Source of the DNA: Desulfitobacterium sp050251735
GTDB lineage: Bacteria > Bacillota > Desulfitobacteriia > Desulfitobacteriales > Desulfitobacteriaceae
Reading direction: 5' to 3'
Length of the DNA stretch: 64,000 nucleotides
Assembly: GCA_050251735.1 (NCBI GenBank)
Contig: JBFWMF010000018.1
Span: 1-64,000 of the forward strand
The first letter of the stretch is position 1. The number at the start of each line of letters is the position of its first letter. Under the pieces are notes generated by a model that did no database searches, was not told the DNA's origin, and saw only the letters and a program-made list of their open reading frames with translations. A program made the position numbers and the translations under genes. Positions 23,003 to 31,552 of this stretch are shown here, in pieces.

Positions 23003-24083
23003 CCAGCAAGAAATTAAAGAAATTGCCGACCGCTACCTTCAAGAAATCCATGAACTGGCAACAACTCCTTATACGGTCATGGAGGTTTGTGGAACCCATA
23101 CGGTAGCTATTGCCAAAAATGCTTTGCGTGATATCCTACCGACTAAGATTCGTTTGGTTTCCGGGCCGGGATGTCCCGTCTGTGTAACGGATAGCAGTGA
23201 TATTGACCGTTTCTTATATCTCGCTGCTCAACCCAATGTCATTACGGCAACCTTTGGTGACATGATTCGGGTTCCCGGATCGAAGAAAAGCTTGCAGATG
23301 CTGCGCGGTGAGGGTGCGGATATTAGAATTGTCTATTCTACTCTGGATGCCTTAGAGCTTGCTCGCAAAAATCCCACTAAAGAGGTTGTGTTTTTAGGGG
23401 TCGGCTTTGAAACCACGGTTCCGACAGTGGCCGTAAGCATTGAAAGCGCCAAAAACGAAGGGCTAAAGAATTATAGTGTCTTATCCATGCACAAGCTCGT
23501 TCCTCCAGTATTGCGGGCATTGGCCGAGGACCCGGAAACGGAAGTGGATGGTTTTTTGGAACCGGGGCATGTGTGCGCCATAATCGGTACTAAGCCCCTA
23601 GAATTCATGGCTAAAGATTATAATAAACCTGGCGTGGTTACCGGCTTCGAGGGTATTGATGTCTTGGAAGGGCTAGTGATGCTACTGAGACAAAGAGCCC
23701 AAGGACGTTCGGAAATCGAGATTCAGTATCAGCGCATGGTCAAGCCTGAAGGGAATCCTGTGGCGCAGTCTTTCATCGATAAGATTTTTGTGCCTGTTGA
23801 TGCAGCATTTCGTGGACTGGGTACCATTGGACAAGGAGGATTAGGCATCCGCAAGGGATATGAGGATTGGGATGCCGAGAAAAAGTTTGATCTTCCTGCA
23901 TTTGAAACTGTTGAAATTCCCGGCTGCCGTTGTGGGCAGGTTCTTAAGGGACAGATTGCTCCGCCCCAATGTCCGTTATTTGCACGGAAGTGCATTCCTT
24001 TGGCACCCGTGGGGCCCTGTATGGTCTCATCAGAAGGGTCCTGTGCAGCCTATTATCGTTATGCGCAAAGGAGTGAAAAGTAA
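22980..24083 (+). CDS. hypD: Hydrogenase maturation protein HypD
   Basis: A 367-residue Fe-S scaffold on which iron receives CN and CO before transfer to the hydrogenase. Seen: MEVCGTHT near 37-44, with the Cys that holds the iron; the GPGCPVCVT motif near 61-69, containing a redox CxxC; GVGFETT near 142; and the C-terminal cluster ligands CRCGQVL, PPQCPLF, CIPLAPVGPCMV and SEGSCAAYYRY. The length is typical. It overlaps hypC and is followed immediately by hypE with no gap. Confidence 0.95.
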   Translation: MPVKNYNNQQEIKEIADRYLQEIHELATTPYTVMEVCGTHTVAIAKNALRDILPTKIRLVSGPGCPVCVTDSSDIDRFLYLAAQPNVITATFGDMIRVPGSKKSLQMLRGEGADIRIVYSTLDALELARKNPTKEVVFLGVGFETTVPTVAVSIESAKNEGLKNYSVLSMHKLVPPVLRALAEDPETEVDGFLEPGHVCAIIGTKPLEFMAKDYNKPGVVTGFEGIDVLEGLVMLLRQRAQGRSEIEIQYQRMVKPEGNPVAQSFIDKIFVPVDAAFRGLGTIGQGGLGIRKGYEDWDAEKKFDLPAFETVEIPGCRCGQVLKGQIAPPQCPLFARKCIPLAPVGPCMVSSEGSCAAYYRYAQRSEK

Positions 24084-25076
24084 ATGGAACGGATTATATT
24101 GGCTCATGGGAGTGGGGGAAGGTTGAGTCATCAGTTAGTGCAGGAGATTTTTCAAAAGCATCTCAGCAATGCCTACCTCAACCAGATGAATGACGCCACT
24201 TTGCTACCCGGCAGTGAAAATATAGCGATAACCACGGACTCCTTTGTGGTTTCTCCGCTTTTTTTTCGAGGAGGTAATATTGGTAAACTAGCAGTATGTG
24301 GCACAATTAACGACCTGGCTGTATCTGGAGCTCAACCTCGTTATCTAACTCTTGCCGTGATATTGGAAGAAGGGTTCTTGCTTTCGGATCTCGAAAGAAT
24401 AGTGCAAAGCATCGCTAGAACCTCCCAAATGGCGGGCGTACCCATTGTCTGCGGCGATACCAAGGTAGTCGAGCGAGGCAGCGCTGATAAAATATTTATT
24501 AACACGACCGGCATTGGTGCACTCCAAGAGCGCCCAGTCGGACCTCAGTACATAAGGCCGGGAGATTATGTCCTAATTAACGGTACCATTGGCGACCATG
24601 GAGTGGCTATCCTCGCAGACCGCGAGGGATTGGAATTTGAGACTCCGGTCACCAGTGATTGTGCGCCTTTAAATCATTTGATCGATGAATTTTATATTCC
24701 GGGGGTCCATTGCATGCGTGACCCGACTCGGGGCGGAGTAGGCACAACCCTAAACGAACTCGCCCGGCAAGGTCAGGTAAGTATGATCCTTGAAGAAGAA
24801 AAGCTCCCCCTCCATCCGGGTGTTGCCGGAGCTTGTGGAATGCTAGGCTTGGAACCTCTATATCTCGCAAATGAAGGAAAGGTTTTGTCCATCGTTGCCC
24901 CCGATGCGGTGGAGGAGGTCTTAACCCGGATGAGGAATCATCCCCTTGGGAGAGACGCAGCCATTATCGGTAGGGTCGAGGCTGCTGATCCGGGTCTTGT
25001 TCTGCTTAAGACTCCTTTAGGAGGGAAACGAATCGTGGGCATGCTTGAAGGAGAACATTTGCCACGGATTTGCTAA
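24084..25076 (+). CDS. hypE: Hydrogenase maturation protein HypE
   Basis: A 330-residue PurM-like ATPase. It dehydrates the thiocarboxamide on its C-terminal Cys to a thiocyanate, the source of cyanide. The N-terminal AHGSGG motif, ITTDSFVVSPLFF, and the metal/nucleotide segments VCGDTKVVERG and RDPTRGGVGTTLNEL are present. The chain ends in PRIC with the essential terminal Cys. ATG 24084 directly abuts the hypD stop. No hypA or hypB follows, so nickel insertion genes are elsewhere. Confidence 0.95.
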   Translation: MERIILAHGSGGRLSHQLVQEIFQKHLSNAYLNQMNDATLLPGSENIAITTDSFVVSPLFFRGGNIGKLAVCGTINDLAVSGAQPRYLTLAVILEEGFLLSDLERIVQSIARTSQMAGVPIVCGDTKVVERGSADKIFINTTGIGALQERPVGPQYIRPGDYVLINGTIGDHGVAILADREGLEFETPVTSDCAPLNHLIDEFYIPGVHCMRDPTRGGVGTTLNELARQGQVSMILEEEKLPLHPGVAGACGMLGLEPLYLANEGKVLSIVAPDAVEEVLTRMRNHPLGRDAAIIGRVEAADPGLVLLKTPLGGKRIVGMLEGEHLPRIC

Positions 25077-25182
25077 ATAATTTTTAAGGTTAAAGGCACA
25101 CAATACGAGTGGCACCGGATGACTCGATGCTCGATTTGAGTTGATAACACTGACATTGCCACTACGAGGATGGAGGCTAGAG

Positions 25183-25587
25183 ATGAGAGTTGCAGTTATT
25201 GATGGACAAGGCGGGGGAATAGGCAAGCATATCGTCGACCAATTGCGCAAGCGGATGCCTGATTTAGAAATTTTAGCACTTGGTACCAATGCTTTAGCTA
25301 CCGGGGCGATGCTCAAAGCCGGCGCTACGGAAGGAGCATCCGGTGAAGCTGCTATTTGTTATAATGCTAATCGCGTCGATATCATTGCCGGGTCCTTAGC
25401 CATTGCTACAGTTCACGGTCTATTAGGCGAGATTACCCCAAACATTGCAGGAGCAATATCCTCAAGCTCAGCCCTTAAACTGCTTATTCCCATCCAAAGA
25501 AACAATATGATTGTTACTGGTACGACCCGCATGCCTTTGCCTCACCATGTGGAGCAATTAGTGGATGAGGTAGAAAAAAGGCTTTAA
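25183..25587 (+). CDS. DUF3842-like small conserved protein
   Basis: A 134-residue soluble protein with a glycine-rich nucleotide-type loop at the start (VAVIDGQGGGIGKHIV, residues 3-18). A GAMLKAGATEGASGEAAICYN segment and a long segment rich in small residues follow (IAGSLAIATVHGLLGEITPNIAGAIS). The fold looks like a Rossmann-type domain. I associate it with DUF3842 in anaerobic Firmicutes; its role is not known. ATG 25183 has GGAGG 6 nt upstream; the longer frame from 25141 lacks a ribosome site. It follows hypE by 106 bp and a large hairpin ends the unit. Confidence 0.75.
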   Translation: MRVAVIDGQGGGIGKHIVDQLRKRMPDLEILALGTNALATGAMLKAGATEGASGEAAICYNANRVDIIAGSLAIATVHGLLGEITPNIAGAISSSSALKLLIPIQRNNMIVTGTTRMPLPHHVEQLVDEVEKRL

Positions 25588-25591
25588 AAAG

Positions 25592-25660
25592 AAAGCAGCC
25601 TATTCTGCATATGATCTGTTCGACTTTAAGCAGATTACATATCAGAATGGGCTGCTTTTA
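25592..25660 (+). terminator. Long hairpin terminator after the DUF3842-like gene
   Basis: AAGCAGCCTATTCTG (from about 25593) pairs with CAGAATGGGCTGCTT (to about 25658), with internal CATATGATCTG/CAGATTACATAT pairing, and is followed by TTTAG. The sequence from 25661 to the yebC promoter contains only the cytochrome remnant below. Confidence 0.75.
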
Positions 25661-25686
25661 GATTGGTTTAATATCCGTATAGATAT

Positions 25687-25871
25687 TTACGGTTTGGTTT
25701 GTTCCGTTTGCTTTGCTTCATCATAGGCCTCATCCATAATGTGACAGGTCGTACCGCAATAATTCGTGGTAGACGTATATTCGTAAATCTAGGCTATAAA
25801 ACCGATAAAGATTCTAGAACCGGAATACTAATAGCTAGAAGTTTTTTATATCTACGTGGTATGGGTGCCAA
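25687..25871 (-). pseudogene. Remnant of a NapC/NrfH-type membrane cytochrome
   Basis: On the minus strand AAAGGAGG precedes TTG 25871, which opens a frame reading MAPIPRRYKKLLAISIPVLE. This looks like the start of a membrane-anchored cytochrome, but it stops after about 25 codons. A second frame then encodes YEYTSTTNYCGTTCHIMDEA and ends at TAA 25687. That is the typical segment after the anchor helix in NapC/NrfH-like proteins, with one haem-type C-x3-CH site. The membrane helix is partly deleted, the frame is shifted, and the remaining haem sites are gone. It is a dead fragment of a quinol-oxidising cytochrome. Confidence 0.6.
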
Positions 25872-25926
25872 AATCAAACCTCCTTTCAGCTTGCTGTCCA
25901 CGGAAGCTTTTCATTTGTTGAACAGC

Positions 25927-25956
25927 TTTACAGGCTAAAAATCCCTATGGTACAAT
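25927..25956 (+). promoter_or_regulatory. Promoter of the yebC-ruv operon
   Basis: TTTACA (25927-25932), an 18-bp spacer, and TACAAT (25951-25956) with an extended TGG just before it. It lies 31 bp upstream of the GTG at 25988. Confidence 0.6.
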
Positions 25957-25987
25957 TAACGATGGACTAAACAAAGGAGGAGTCACT

Positions 25988-26746
25988 GTGTCTGGACATT
26001 CTAAGTGGGCGAATATTAAACATAAAAAGGCAAAAGCTGATGCGCAAAAGGGAAAGGCCTTCACCAAACTGGGTCGGGAACTCATTGTGGCGGCACGGTC
26101 AGGTGGTGGAGACCCTAATAATAACTTCCGTTTGAAAATTGCCATTGATAATGCCAAGGCGGCTAACATGCCCAATGACAATATTCAAAGAGCAATACAA
26201 AAGGGAGCCGGTGGCGGCGAGGGTGAAAACTATGAGGAGTTACGCTACGAAGGCTATGGCCCAGGTGGAGTAGCGATCATGGTGGATATCATGACCGATA
26301 ACCGCAATCGGACTGCCGGTGAAGTACGTCATATCTTTTCCAAGCATGGGGGAAACCTTGGGGAAACCGGCTGTGTCAATTGGATGTTCGATGAAAAGGG
26401 TCAGTTGACGATTCCTAGGGAAGATTTAAAGTTTGATGAAGATGAACTCATGCTGGTCGCTTTGGAGGCCGGAGCAGAAGACCTACAACAAGACGACGAA
26501 AGCTTTATCATTTATACAGCTCCTGATGACATGGAGAACCTTCGCCAAGCTTTGCTTGACCAAGGGATTATCATTGAAGAAGCAAAAACAAATCAGGTTC
26601 CACAAAATACCATTGAAATTGCCGATGTGGAGCAAGCTAAAAAACTTGTTCGGATGATGGAGCTTCTGGAAGATCATGATGATTCTCAGGGTGTCTATGC
26701 AAACTTTGAATTAGCCGATTCAATTAACGAAGAGGACTTGGATTAA
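25988..26746 (+). CDS. yebC: YebC/PmpR family protein
   Basis: A 252-residue TACO1/YebC protein. The N-terminal helical domain starts SGHSKWANIKHKKAKADAQK, the family hallmark, and two alpha/beta domains follow (GYGPGGVAIMVDIMTDNRNRT near 90-110). Members were described as DNA-binding regulators and, more recently, as factors that help ribosomes through proline stretches. The length is typical. GTG 25988 has AAAGGAGGAG upstream. It is the first gene of the ruvCAB cluster, although a terminator-like hairpin (26765-26799) separates it from ruvC. Confidence 0.93.
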   Translation: MSGHSKWANIKHKKAKADAQKGKAFTKLGRELIVAARSGGGDPNNNFRLKIAIDNAKAANMPNDNIQRAIQKGAGGGEGENYEELRYEGYGPGGVAIMVDIMTDNRNRTAGEVRHIFSKHGGNLGETGCVNWMFDEKGQLTIPREDLKFDEDELMLVALEAGAEDLQQDDESFIIYTAPDDMENLRQALLDQGIIIEEAKTNQVPQNTIEIADVEQAKKLVRMMELLEDHDDSQGVYANFELADSINEEDLD

Positions 26747-26764
26747 CAACATGCTAAACGTATC

Positions 26765-26799
26765 GAGTTCCGCGCTGTTCAGAGCGTGGAACTCTTTTT
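26765..26799 (+). terminator. Terminator or attenuator between yebC and ruvC
   Basis: GAGTTCCGCGCT pairs with AGCGTGGAACTC (12 bp, two G-U), followed by TTTTTC. It could reduce read-through into ruvC. Confidence 0.75.
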
Positions 26800-26860
26800 C
26801 GTTGACAAGGAATCTATCGCCGTCCTGTCGAATCTTAAAGAAATAGAAAGGAAGGCGTTT

Positions 26861-27358
26861 ATGCTAATACTCGGAATTGACCCAGGAACTGCAATTATGG
26901 GGTATGGATTGATTGAAAAGAAGGGTAGCCGTTTGCTTTCTGTTGATTATGGCTGTTGGCGTACCCCGGCGCATACACCCATGCCTGAGCGGTTGCTTAT
27001 GCTTTATAATGATATATCAGACTGTATCAAGAGTCGGCAGCCCCACTTTGTAGCTGTTGAGGAACTCTTTTTTAATCGTAACACCACGACAGCCATCTCC
27101 GTCGGACAGGCTAGGGGAGTTATTTTACTGGCAGCTGCCCAAGCTGGGATTCCGGTGGCTGAATACACGCCCTTACAGGTTAAGCAATCCGTAACCGGTT
27201 ACGGAAGAGCGGATAAGCAACAGATCCAACAGATGGTGAAAGCCTTGCTTGGGCTAGCAGATATACCGAAACCTGATGATACGGCAGATGCTTTAGCTAT
27301 CGCTATCTGTCATGCCCATAGTGTGAATTTGCTCAATAGAATGGGGGGATCCCTTTGA
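26861..27358 (+). CDS. ruvC: Holliday junction resolvase RuvC
   Basis: A 165-residue endonuclease that cuts Holliday junctions. It has the RNase H-like fold with catalytic acids in LGIDPGTAIMGYG (Asp7), the AVEELFF segment (Glu near 68-69) and PDDTADALAIAICHAH (Asp pair near 141). ATG 26861 has GGAAGG upstream. The 25 extra residues of the longer frame (from 26786) have no family match and overlap the terminator. Its stop overlaps the ruvA start by 4 bp. Confidence 0.95.
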   Translation: MLILGIDPGTAIMGYGLIEKKGSRLLSVDYGCWRTPAHTPMPERLLMLYNDISDCIKSRQPHFVAVEELFFNRNTTTAISVGQARGVILLAAAQAGIPVAEYTPLQVKQSVTGYGRADKQQIQQMVKALLGLADIPKPDDTADALAIAICHAHSVNLLNRMGGSL

Positions 27359-27966
27359 TTGGAATGCTAAGGGGTAAGGTTTGGGAGATTCAAACCGATA
27401 AATTGATTCTGGATGTGCAGGGAGTAGGATATCTGATCGCTACCCCTTATGGATTGTTGACCAAGCTACATCCCGATCAAGAAGTCACTATCTACACCCA
27501 TGTGATTTTACGTGAGGATGAACTGGCTCTTTATGGCTTTTCTTCAGTCGCCGAGAAAGAAGTTTTTTTAATGCTGCTGACCGTATCAGGTGTTGGACCC
27601 AAGGCAGCTCTATCCATCTTGTCAACCTTAGGTACTGGGCAGACAGAAAGTGCTATCGCCAGTGAGAACATTACCATCCTGACTAAAGTTCCCGGTATTG
27701 GCAAAAAGACAGCACAACGATTGATTCTCGAGCTGAAAGAGAAATTTAAGGACAGAGTGATTCCAAGCGATGGGGCTGATTCTTCACCGGCTATGCCCTT
27801 GCTAGCTAGCGGTTCGGAAGCAATGGAAACGTTGCTTGCCCTCGGATTTAGTCAGGAGGAAGCGAAGAAGGCTCTTCAATCCCTTCCTGTTACCGATCAG
27901 GGGATGAGCACCGAGGAGCAGGTGCGCTTGGCTCTTCGCTCCCTTGCGGCAATCAAGCCAGTATAA
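27355..27966 (+). CDS. ruvA: Holliday junction DNA helicase subunit RuvA
   Basis: A 203-residue tetrameric junction-binding protein. It has an N-terminal OB fold (MIGMLRGKVWEI), two helix-hairpin-helix motifs (LLTVSGVGPKAALSIL near 78-93 and LTKVPGIGKKTAQRLI near 112-127), and a C-terminal RuvB-contact domain (ETLLALGFSQEEAKKAL). TTG 27355 fits the family start M-I-G better than the internal ATG 27364. It overlaps ruvC and precedes ruvB by 15 bp. Confidence 0.95.
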   Translation: MIGMLRGKVWEIQTDKLILDVQGVGYLIATPYGLLTKLHPDQEVTIYTHVILREDELALYGFSSVAEKEVFLMLLTVSGVGPKAALSILSTLGTGQTESAIASENITILTKVPGIGKKTAQRLILELKEKFKDRVIPSDGADSSPAMPLLASGSEAMETLLALGFSQEEAKKALQSLPVTDQGMSTEEQVRLALRSLAAIKPV

Positions 27967-27981
27967 TCACAGAGGAGAAAA

Positions 27982-29031
27982 ATGACTATGGAAGAACGGA
28001 TGATAGCACCCCAGCAACTTCCGGGTGATCAGGAAGGTGAAGTCCTCCGACCCCACCGGTTGGCGGATTATATAGGGCAGACGAAAGTAAAAGAAAATCT
28101 ACATATTTTTATTCGGGCGGCTTTAGCCAGAGGCGAGGCTCTGGATCATGTGCTTCTCTATGGCCCTCCCGGTTTGGGGAAAACTACTTTGGCTAATATC
28201 ATCGCCACAGAGATGGAGGTTAATATCCGAACCACCTCGGGACCGGCAATCGAGCGACCGGGGGACTTGGCGGCTATTTTGACCTCTTTGGAACCGCGAG
28301 ATGTTCTCTTTATTGACGAGATTCATCGACTCAGCCGGACCACTGAAGAAATACTCTATTCCGCCATGGAGGATGGGTGCTTGGATATTATGATTGGCAA
28401 AGGCCCCAGTGCCCGTTCCATTCGTTTATCTCTACCACCCTTTACCCTGGTTGGGGCAACCACCCGGGCCGGACAGCTTGCCTCACCCTTAAGAGATCGC
28501 TTTGGGGTCATCAGCCGCCTGGAGTTCTACGAGGTTGAGGATTTAATCAAGATTATTTCTCGGGCGGCAGGGATATTGAATCTAAATATAACCCTTGAAG
28601 GAGCGACGGAAATAGCCAGGAGATCCCGTGGGACGCCGCGAATTGCCAACCGTCTCTTAAAGCGGGTGCGTGATTATGCTCAAGTTTGGGAAGATGGGCT
28701 TGTCAGTGAAGAATTGGCAAGTAAATCACTGGATCGTCTTGAAGTTGATCCGGCTGGATTGGATCGAATTGACCAGAAGTGCCTTCTTACCATTATTCAG
28801 GTGTTTTCCGGCGGACCTGTCGGTTTAGAGACCCTTTCCGCGACCATCGGTGAAGAATCGGAAACCATCGAGGATGTGGTGGAACCCTACCTGCTTCAAC
28901 AGGGCTTTTTGCAGAGAACACCTCGCGGCAGAGTGGCAACAGTGCGCGCATACCAGCATCTCAATATTCCTTTAACATCTGAGTCAAAGGATAGCTTGTT
29001 AGGGGACAGTTTGTTTGAAGATGAGGAATAG
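27982..29031 (+). CDS. ruvB: Holliday junction branch-migration ATPase RuvB
   Basis: A 349-residue AAA+ motor. Walker A is GPPGLGKTTLA (near 61-71) and Walker B is FIDEIHRL. Sensor 1 is GATTRAGQLASPLRDRFG, which also supplies the arginine finger. A C-terminal winged helix holds GLDRIDQK and QQGFLQRTPRGR. The length is typical. Start ATG 27982 follows GAGGAG; ATG 27988 is an alternative. It works with RuvA and RuvC encoded just upstream. Confidence 0.96.
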   Translation: MTMEERMIAPQQLPGDQEGEVLRPHRLADYIGQTKVKENLHIFIRAALARGEALDHVLLYGPPGLGKTTLANIIATEMEVNIRTTSGPAIERPGDLAAILTSLEPRDVLFIDEIHRLSRTTEEILYSAMEDGCLDIMIGKGPSARSIRLSLPPFTLVGATTRAGQLASPLRDRFGVISRLEFYEVEDLIKIISRAAGILNLNITLEGATEIARRSRGTPRIANRLLKRVRDYAQVWEDGLVSEELASKSLDRLEVDPAGLDRIDQKCLLTIIQVFSGGPVGLETLSATIGEESETIEDVVEPYLLQQGFLQRTPRGRVATVRAYQHLNIPLTSESKDSLLGDSLFEDEE

Positions 29032-29081
29032 ATAAAACCGCAAACGGGCAATCTGTGGAAAAGAGATGTGAGGTGGTTGAT

Positions 29082-30461
29082 TTGCTACCTTTCTCCAACA
29101 GATGCTCTCTTCGTGGAGCGTTTTTAGCTTTAGTTTTCATAGCTACCCTCATGATTCAGGTTCCACCCTGTCAGGCTCAAGAGATAGAAGTTCAGCTGGT
29201 TTGGAAGTTTAAGGACGCTGGGTGGGTCAAGATTCAAATCGAGCAGGGAAATTATCTGCTCAAAGAAGTAAATACGGATGCCAGCACCTCAACAGCATTT
29301 CCGGCAGGAGCTTCCCTAGAACTCACTTGGGGGGGATGGTCTCCTGCCTTAAAAAAGAACTTTGACCCGTTTATGATTTGGAACGGAAAAGAAATTGAGC
29401 TCCTACAACAAGGAGAATATGGAAGTTTCTTGGTCCAAACTCCAGACGGTCAACGGGTAAGTTACCGGGGTAGCTTAAGTCTCCGGTGGGAAGACGGCTA
29501 CTGTAAATTGACTAACCACGTCGACCAAGAGGAGTATCTCAAAGGGGTAGTACCGATTGAGATGAGCAATTCCTGGGCAGGGGACGGTTTAGAGGCTCTC
29601 AAGGCTCAAGCTGTTGCCGCCAGAACTTATATGGTGAGAAAAACCCGAAATGCAGATCGCATTACCGATTCACCTGATTATGATCAGGCGTATTTGGGAA
29701 GGAATGTAGAGGGTAGTGCCAGTAAAGCTGTGGAGAGCACACGGGGTGAAATCCTAGTGGACTCCATCACCTATCAACCTATTGATGCTCTTTACTCTTC
29801 TCATAATGGGGGCTATATGGAACTGGCTGAAAATGTTTGGTCCAATCCAGACCCTCATTTTGTTTCGCAGCCGGATCCTTTCTCGGCAGGTATCGGCGGC
29901 CCTGTCGATCGCTGGCGGTTTATCGTTGGAGCGGATGTTTTAGGAAAAGCTTTCGAATTAGGACCGATTGCTAAGATTGACCTTGACAAACTCCCCTCAG
30001 GTAGGATAAAAAAGGTAAGTATGCAGGACATCTATGGTAAGCTAGTCAGTGTTAGCGGCAGGGCTTTAGTCCAAAAGTTTTATCCTTATGGACAACCGAT
30101 CACCTCGCAAGCCTTTCTCGGCAACCTGTTTAGTGCCCAACGCATTCCTAATCATGAAGCGGTATTCTCTCTAGAGCAAAGGGTAAAAGGGATGCCCATC
30201 CCTCTAAATGCCAGCCAAGATTATCAAAAGCTCAAGGCAACGACTTCCGGTCCCCGCTTAAGTCGCATCTTAAGCTCTTCCCAAGGAATTCGAGACGTTC
30301 CTGCGACTTATGATGTCTTTATCTTTCAGGGCCGGGGTTGGGGTCACGGGGTCGGCATGTCCCAATGGGGTGCTTATCATATGGCCCAGCGCGGTTACAC
30401 CTATAGCGAGATCCTCGACTTCTATTACCAACAGACCGATTTAATAAAGTCCTATCTTTAG
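29082..30461 (+). CDS. SpoIID/LytB-domain protein
   Basis: An exported protein of about 459 residues related to the sporulation peptidoglycan lytic transglycosylase SpoIID. After a signal segment (FLALVFIATLMIQVPPCQA) and an N-terminal domain come the SpoIID core motifs LKGVVPIEMSNSW (catalytic Glu) and ALKAQAVAARTYMV, then the GGYMELAENVW region, and the C-terminal GRGWGHGVGMSQWGAYHMA. It lies outside a classic spoIID context, between ruvB and queA, an order I associate with Peptococcaceae. GAGGTGG sits 5 nt before TTG 29082; GTG 29055 gives a longer N-terminus without a good site. It may remodel walls in sporulation or growth. Confidence 0.88.
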   Translation: MLPFSNRCSLRGAFLALVFIATLMIQVPPCQAQEIEVQLVWKFKDAGWVKIQIEQGNYLLKEVNTDASTSTAFPAGASLELTWGGWSPALKKNFDPFMIWNGKEIELLQQGEYGSFLVQTPDGQRVSYRGSLSLRWEDGYCKLTNHVDQEEYLKGVVPIEMSNSWAGDGLEALKAQAVAARTYMVRKTRNADRITDSPDYDQAYLGRNVEGSASKAVESTRGEILVDSITYQPIDALYSSHNGGYMELAENVWSNPDPHFVSQPDPFSAGIGGPVDRWRFIVGADVLGKAFELGPIAKIDLDKLPSGRIKKVSMQDIYGKLVSVSGRALVQKFYPYGQPITSQAFLGNLFSAQRIPNHEAVFSLEQRVKGMPIPLNASQDYQKLKATTSGPRLSRILSSSQGIRDVPATYDVFIFQGRGWGHGVGMSQWGAYHMAQRGYTYSEILDFYYQQTDLIKSYL

Positions 30462-30508
30462 GATAGGGATTTTAGGCTGCCGATCTTTTACATAAAAGGA
30501 GAATCATT

Positions 30509-31534
30509 TTGAAAGTTGAAGATTTTGATTTTGATCTTCCCGAAGAGCTCATTGCCCAGCACCCGTTGGAGCCTCGAGATGCTTCACGGCTTATGATGGT
30601 AAACCGTTCTAGCGGAAGAATCGAGCATCATGTGTTTCATGAGCTACCTGATTTGCTCCGAGCGGGAGATGTCCTTGTGGTCAACAATACAAAGGTCATT
30701 CCTGCCCGATTGATTGGTGAAAAAGAGGATACCCAGGCCAAAATAGAATGTCTACTGCTCACCCGTCGTGAGAAGGATGTTTGGGAGACCCTTATTAAGC
30801 CGGGCAAGCGCTTGAAAATAGGACAGACCGTTGTTTTTGGCAATGGACTCCTGAGGGGAAAACTCTTAGAAATTTTACCTGATGGTAACCGGGTCATGCA
30901 GTTCAGCTATGAAGGAGTTTTTGAAGCGGTTCTAGATGAATTAGGGAATATGCCCTTGCCCCCTTATATTACGGAACAGCTGGAAGATAAAGACCGCTAC
31001 CAAACGGTGTATGCCAAGGAAAGTGGCTCAGCTGCTGCGCCTACAGCGGGCCTCCATTTCACTCCGAGGCTTATGGAACAGTTGCGGGCCCAAGGGGTGG
31101 AGATCGTAGAAATCCTACTGCATGTAGGACTAGGAACTTTCCGACCGGTTAAAGTTGACGTTATTGAAGAGCATGAAATGCATTCAGAATACTACCGAGT
31201 ATCCCAAGAGGCCGCTGAACGGATCAATCAAGCTAAGGCTCAAGGGCGTCGAGTGATCGCTGTCGGAACGACTGCCTCGCGTACTCTAGAATCAGCTGCT
31301 CAAGAGAATGGTCAGATTGCCGCCCAAGAAGGATGGACGGATATTTTTATCTATCCAGGCTACAGATTTAAAGTTCTGGATGGTTTAATAACCAACTTTC
31401 ATTTTCCTAAGTCTACTTTAATTATGTTGGTAAGTGCTTTAGCAGGCCGAGAACGGATTCTTGAAGCTTACCATCTGGCGATCCAAGAGCGCTATCGCTT
31501 TTATAGCTTTGGGGATGCTATGCTTATTTTGTAA
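30509..31534 (+). CDS. queA: S-adenosylmethionine:tRNA ribosyltransferase-isomerase QueA
   Basis: A 341-residue enzyme that adds the epoxycyclopentane ring to preQ1 in tRNA to form epoxyqueuosine. It starts with the family DFDFDLPEELIAQHPLEPRDASRLM and has VVNNTKVIPARL, the substrate-site APTAGLHFTP, HVGLGTFRPV and the C-terminal NFHFPKSTLIMLVSAL. TTG 30509 follows AAAGGAGA. It sits 18 bp before tgt, which acts one step earlier in the same queuosine pathway. Confidence 0.96.
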   Translation: MKVEDFDFDLPEELIAQHPLEPRDASRLMMVNRSSGRIEHHVFHELPDLLRAGDVLVVNNTKVIPARLIGEKEDTQAKIECLLLTRREKDVWETLIKPGKRLKIGQTVVFGNGLLRGKLLEILPDGNRVMQFSYEGVFEAVLDELGNMPLPPYITEQLEDKDRYQTVYAKESGSAAAPTAGLHFTPRLMEQLRAQGVEIVEILLHVGLGTFRPVKVDVIEEHEMHSEYYRVSQEAAERINQAKAQGRRVIAVGTTASRTLESAAQENGQIAAQEGWTDIFIYPGYRFKVLDGLITNFHFPKSTLIMLVSALAGRERILEAYHLAIQERYRFYSFGDAMLIL

Positions 31535-31552
31535 TAAAGGAAGTGACGATTC

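Noticed and set aside
25699..25938. Plus-strand frame of 79 codons before yebC
   Set aside because: No ribosome site, no family resemblance, and it is antisense to the NapC-like cytochrome remnant.
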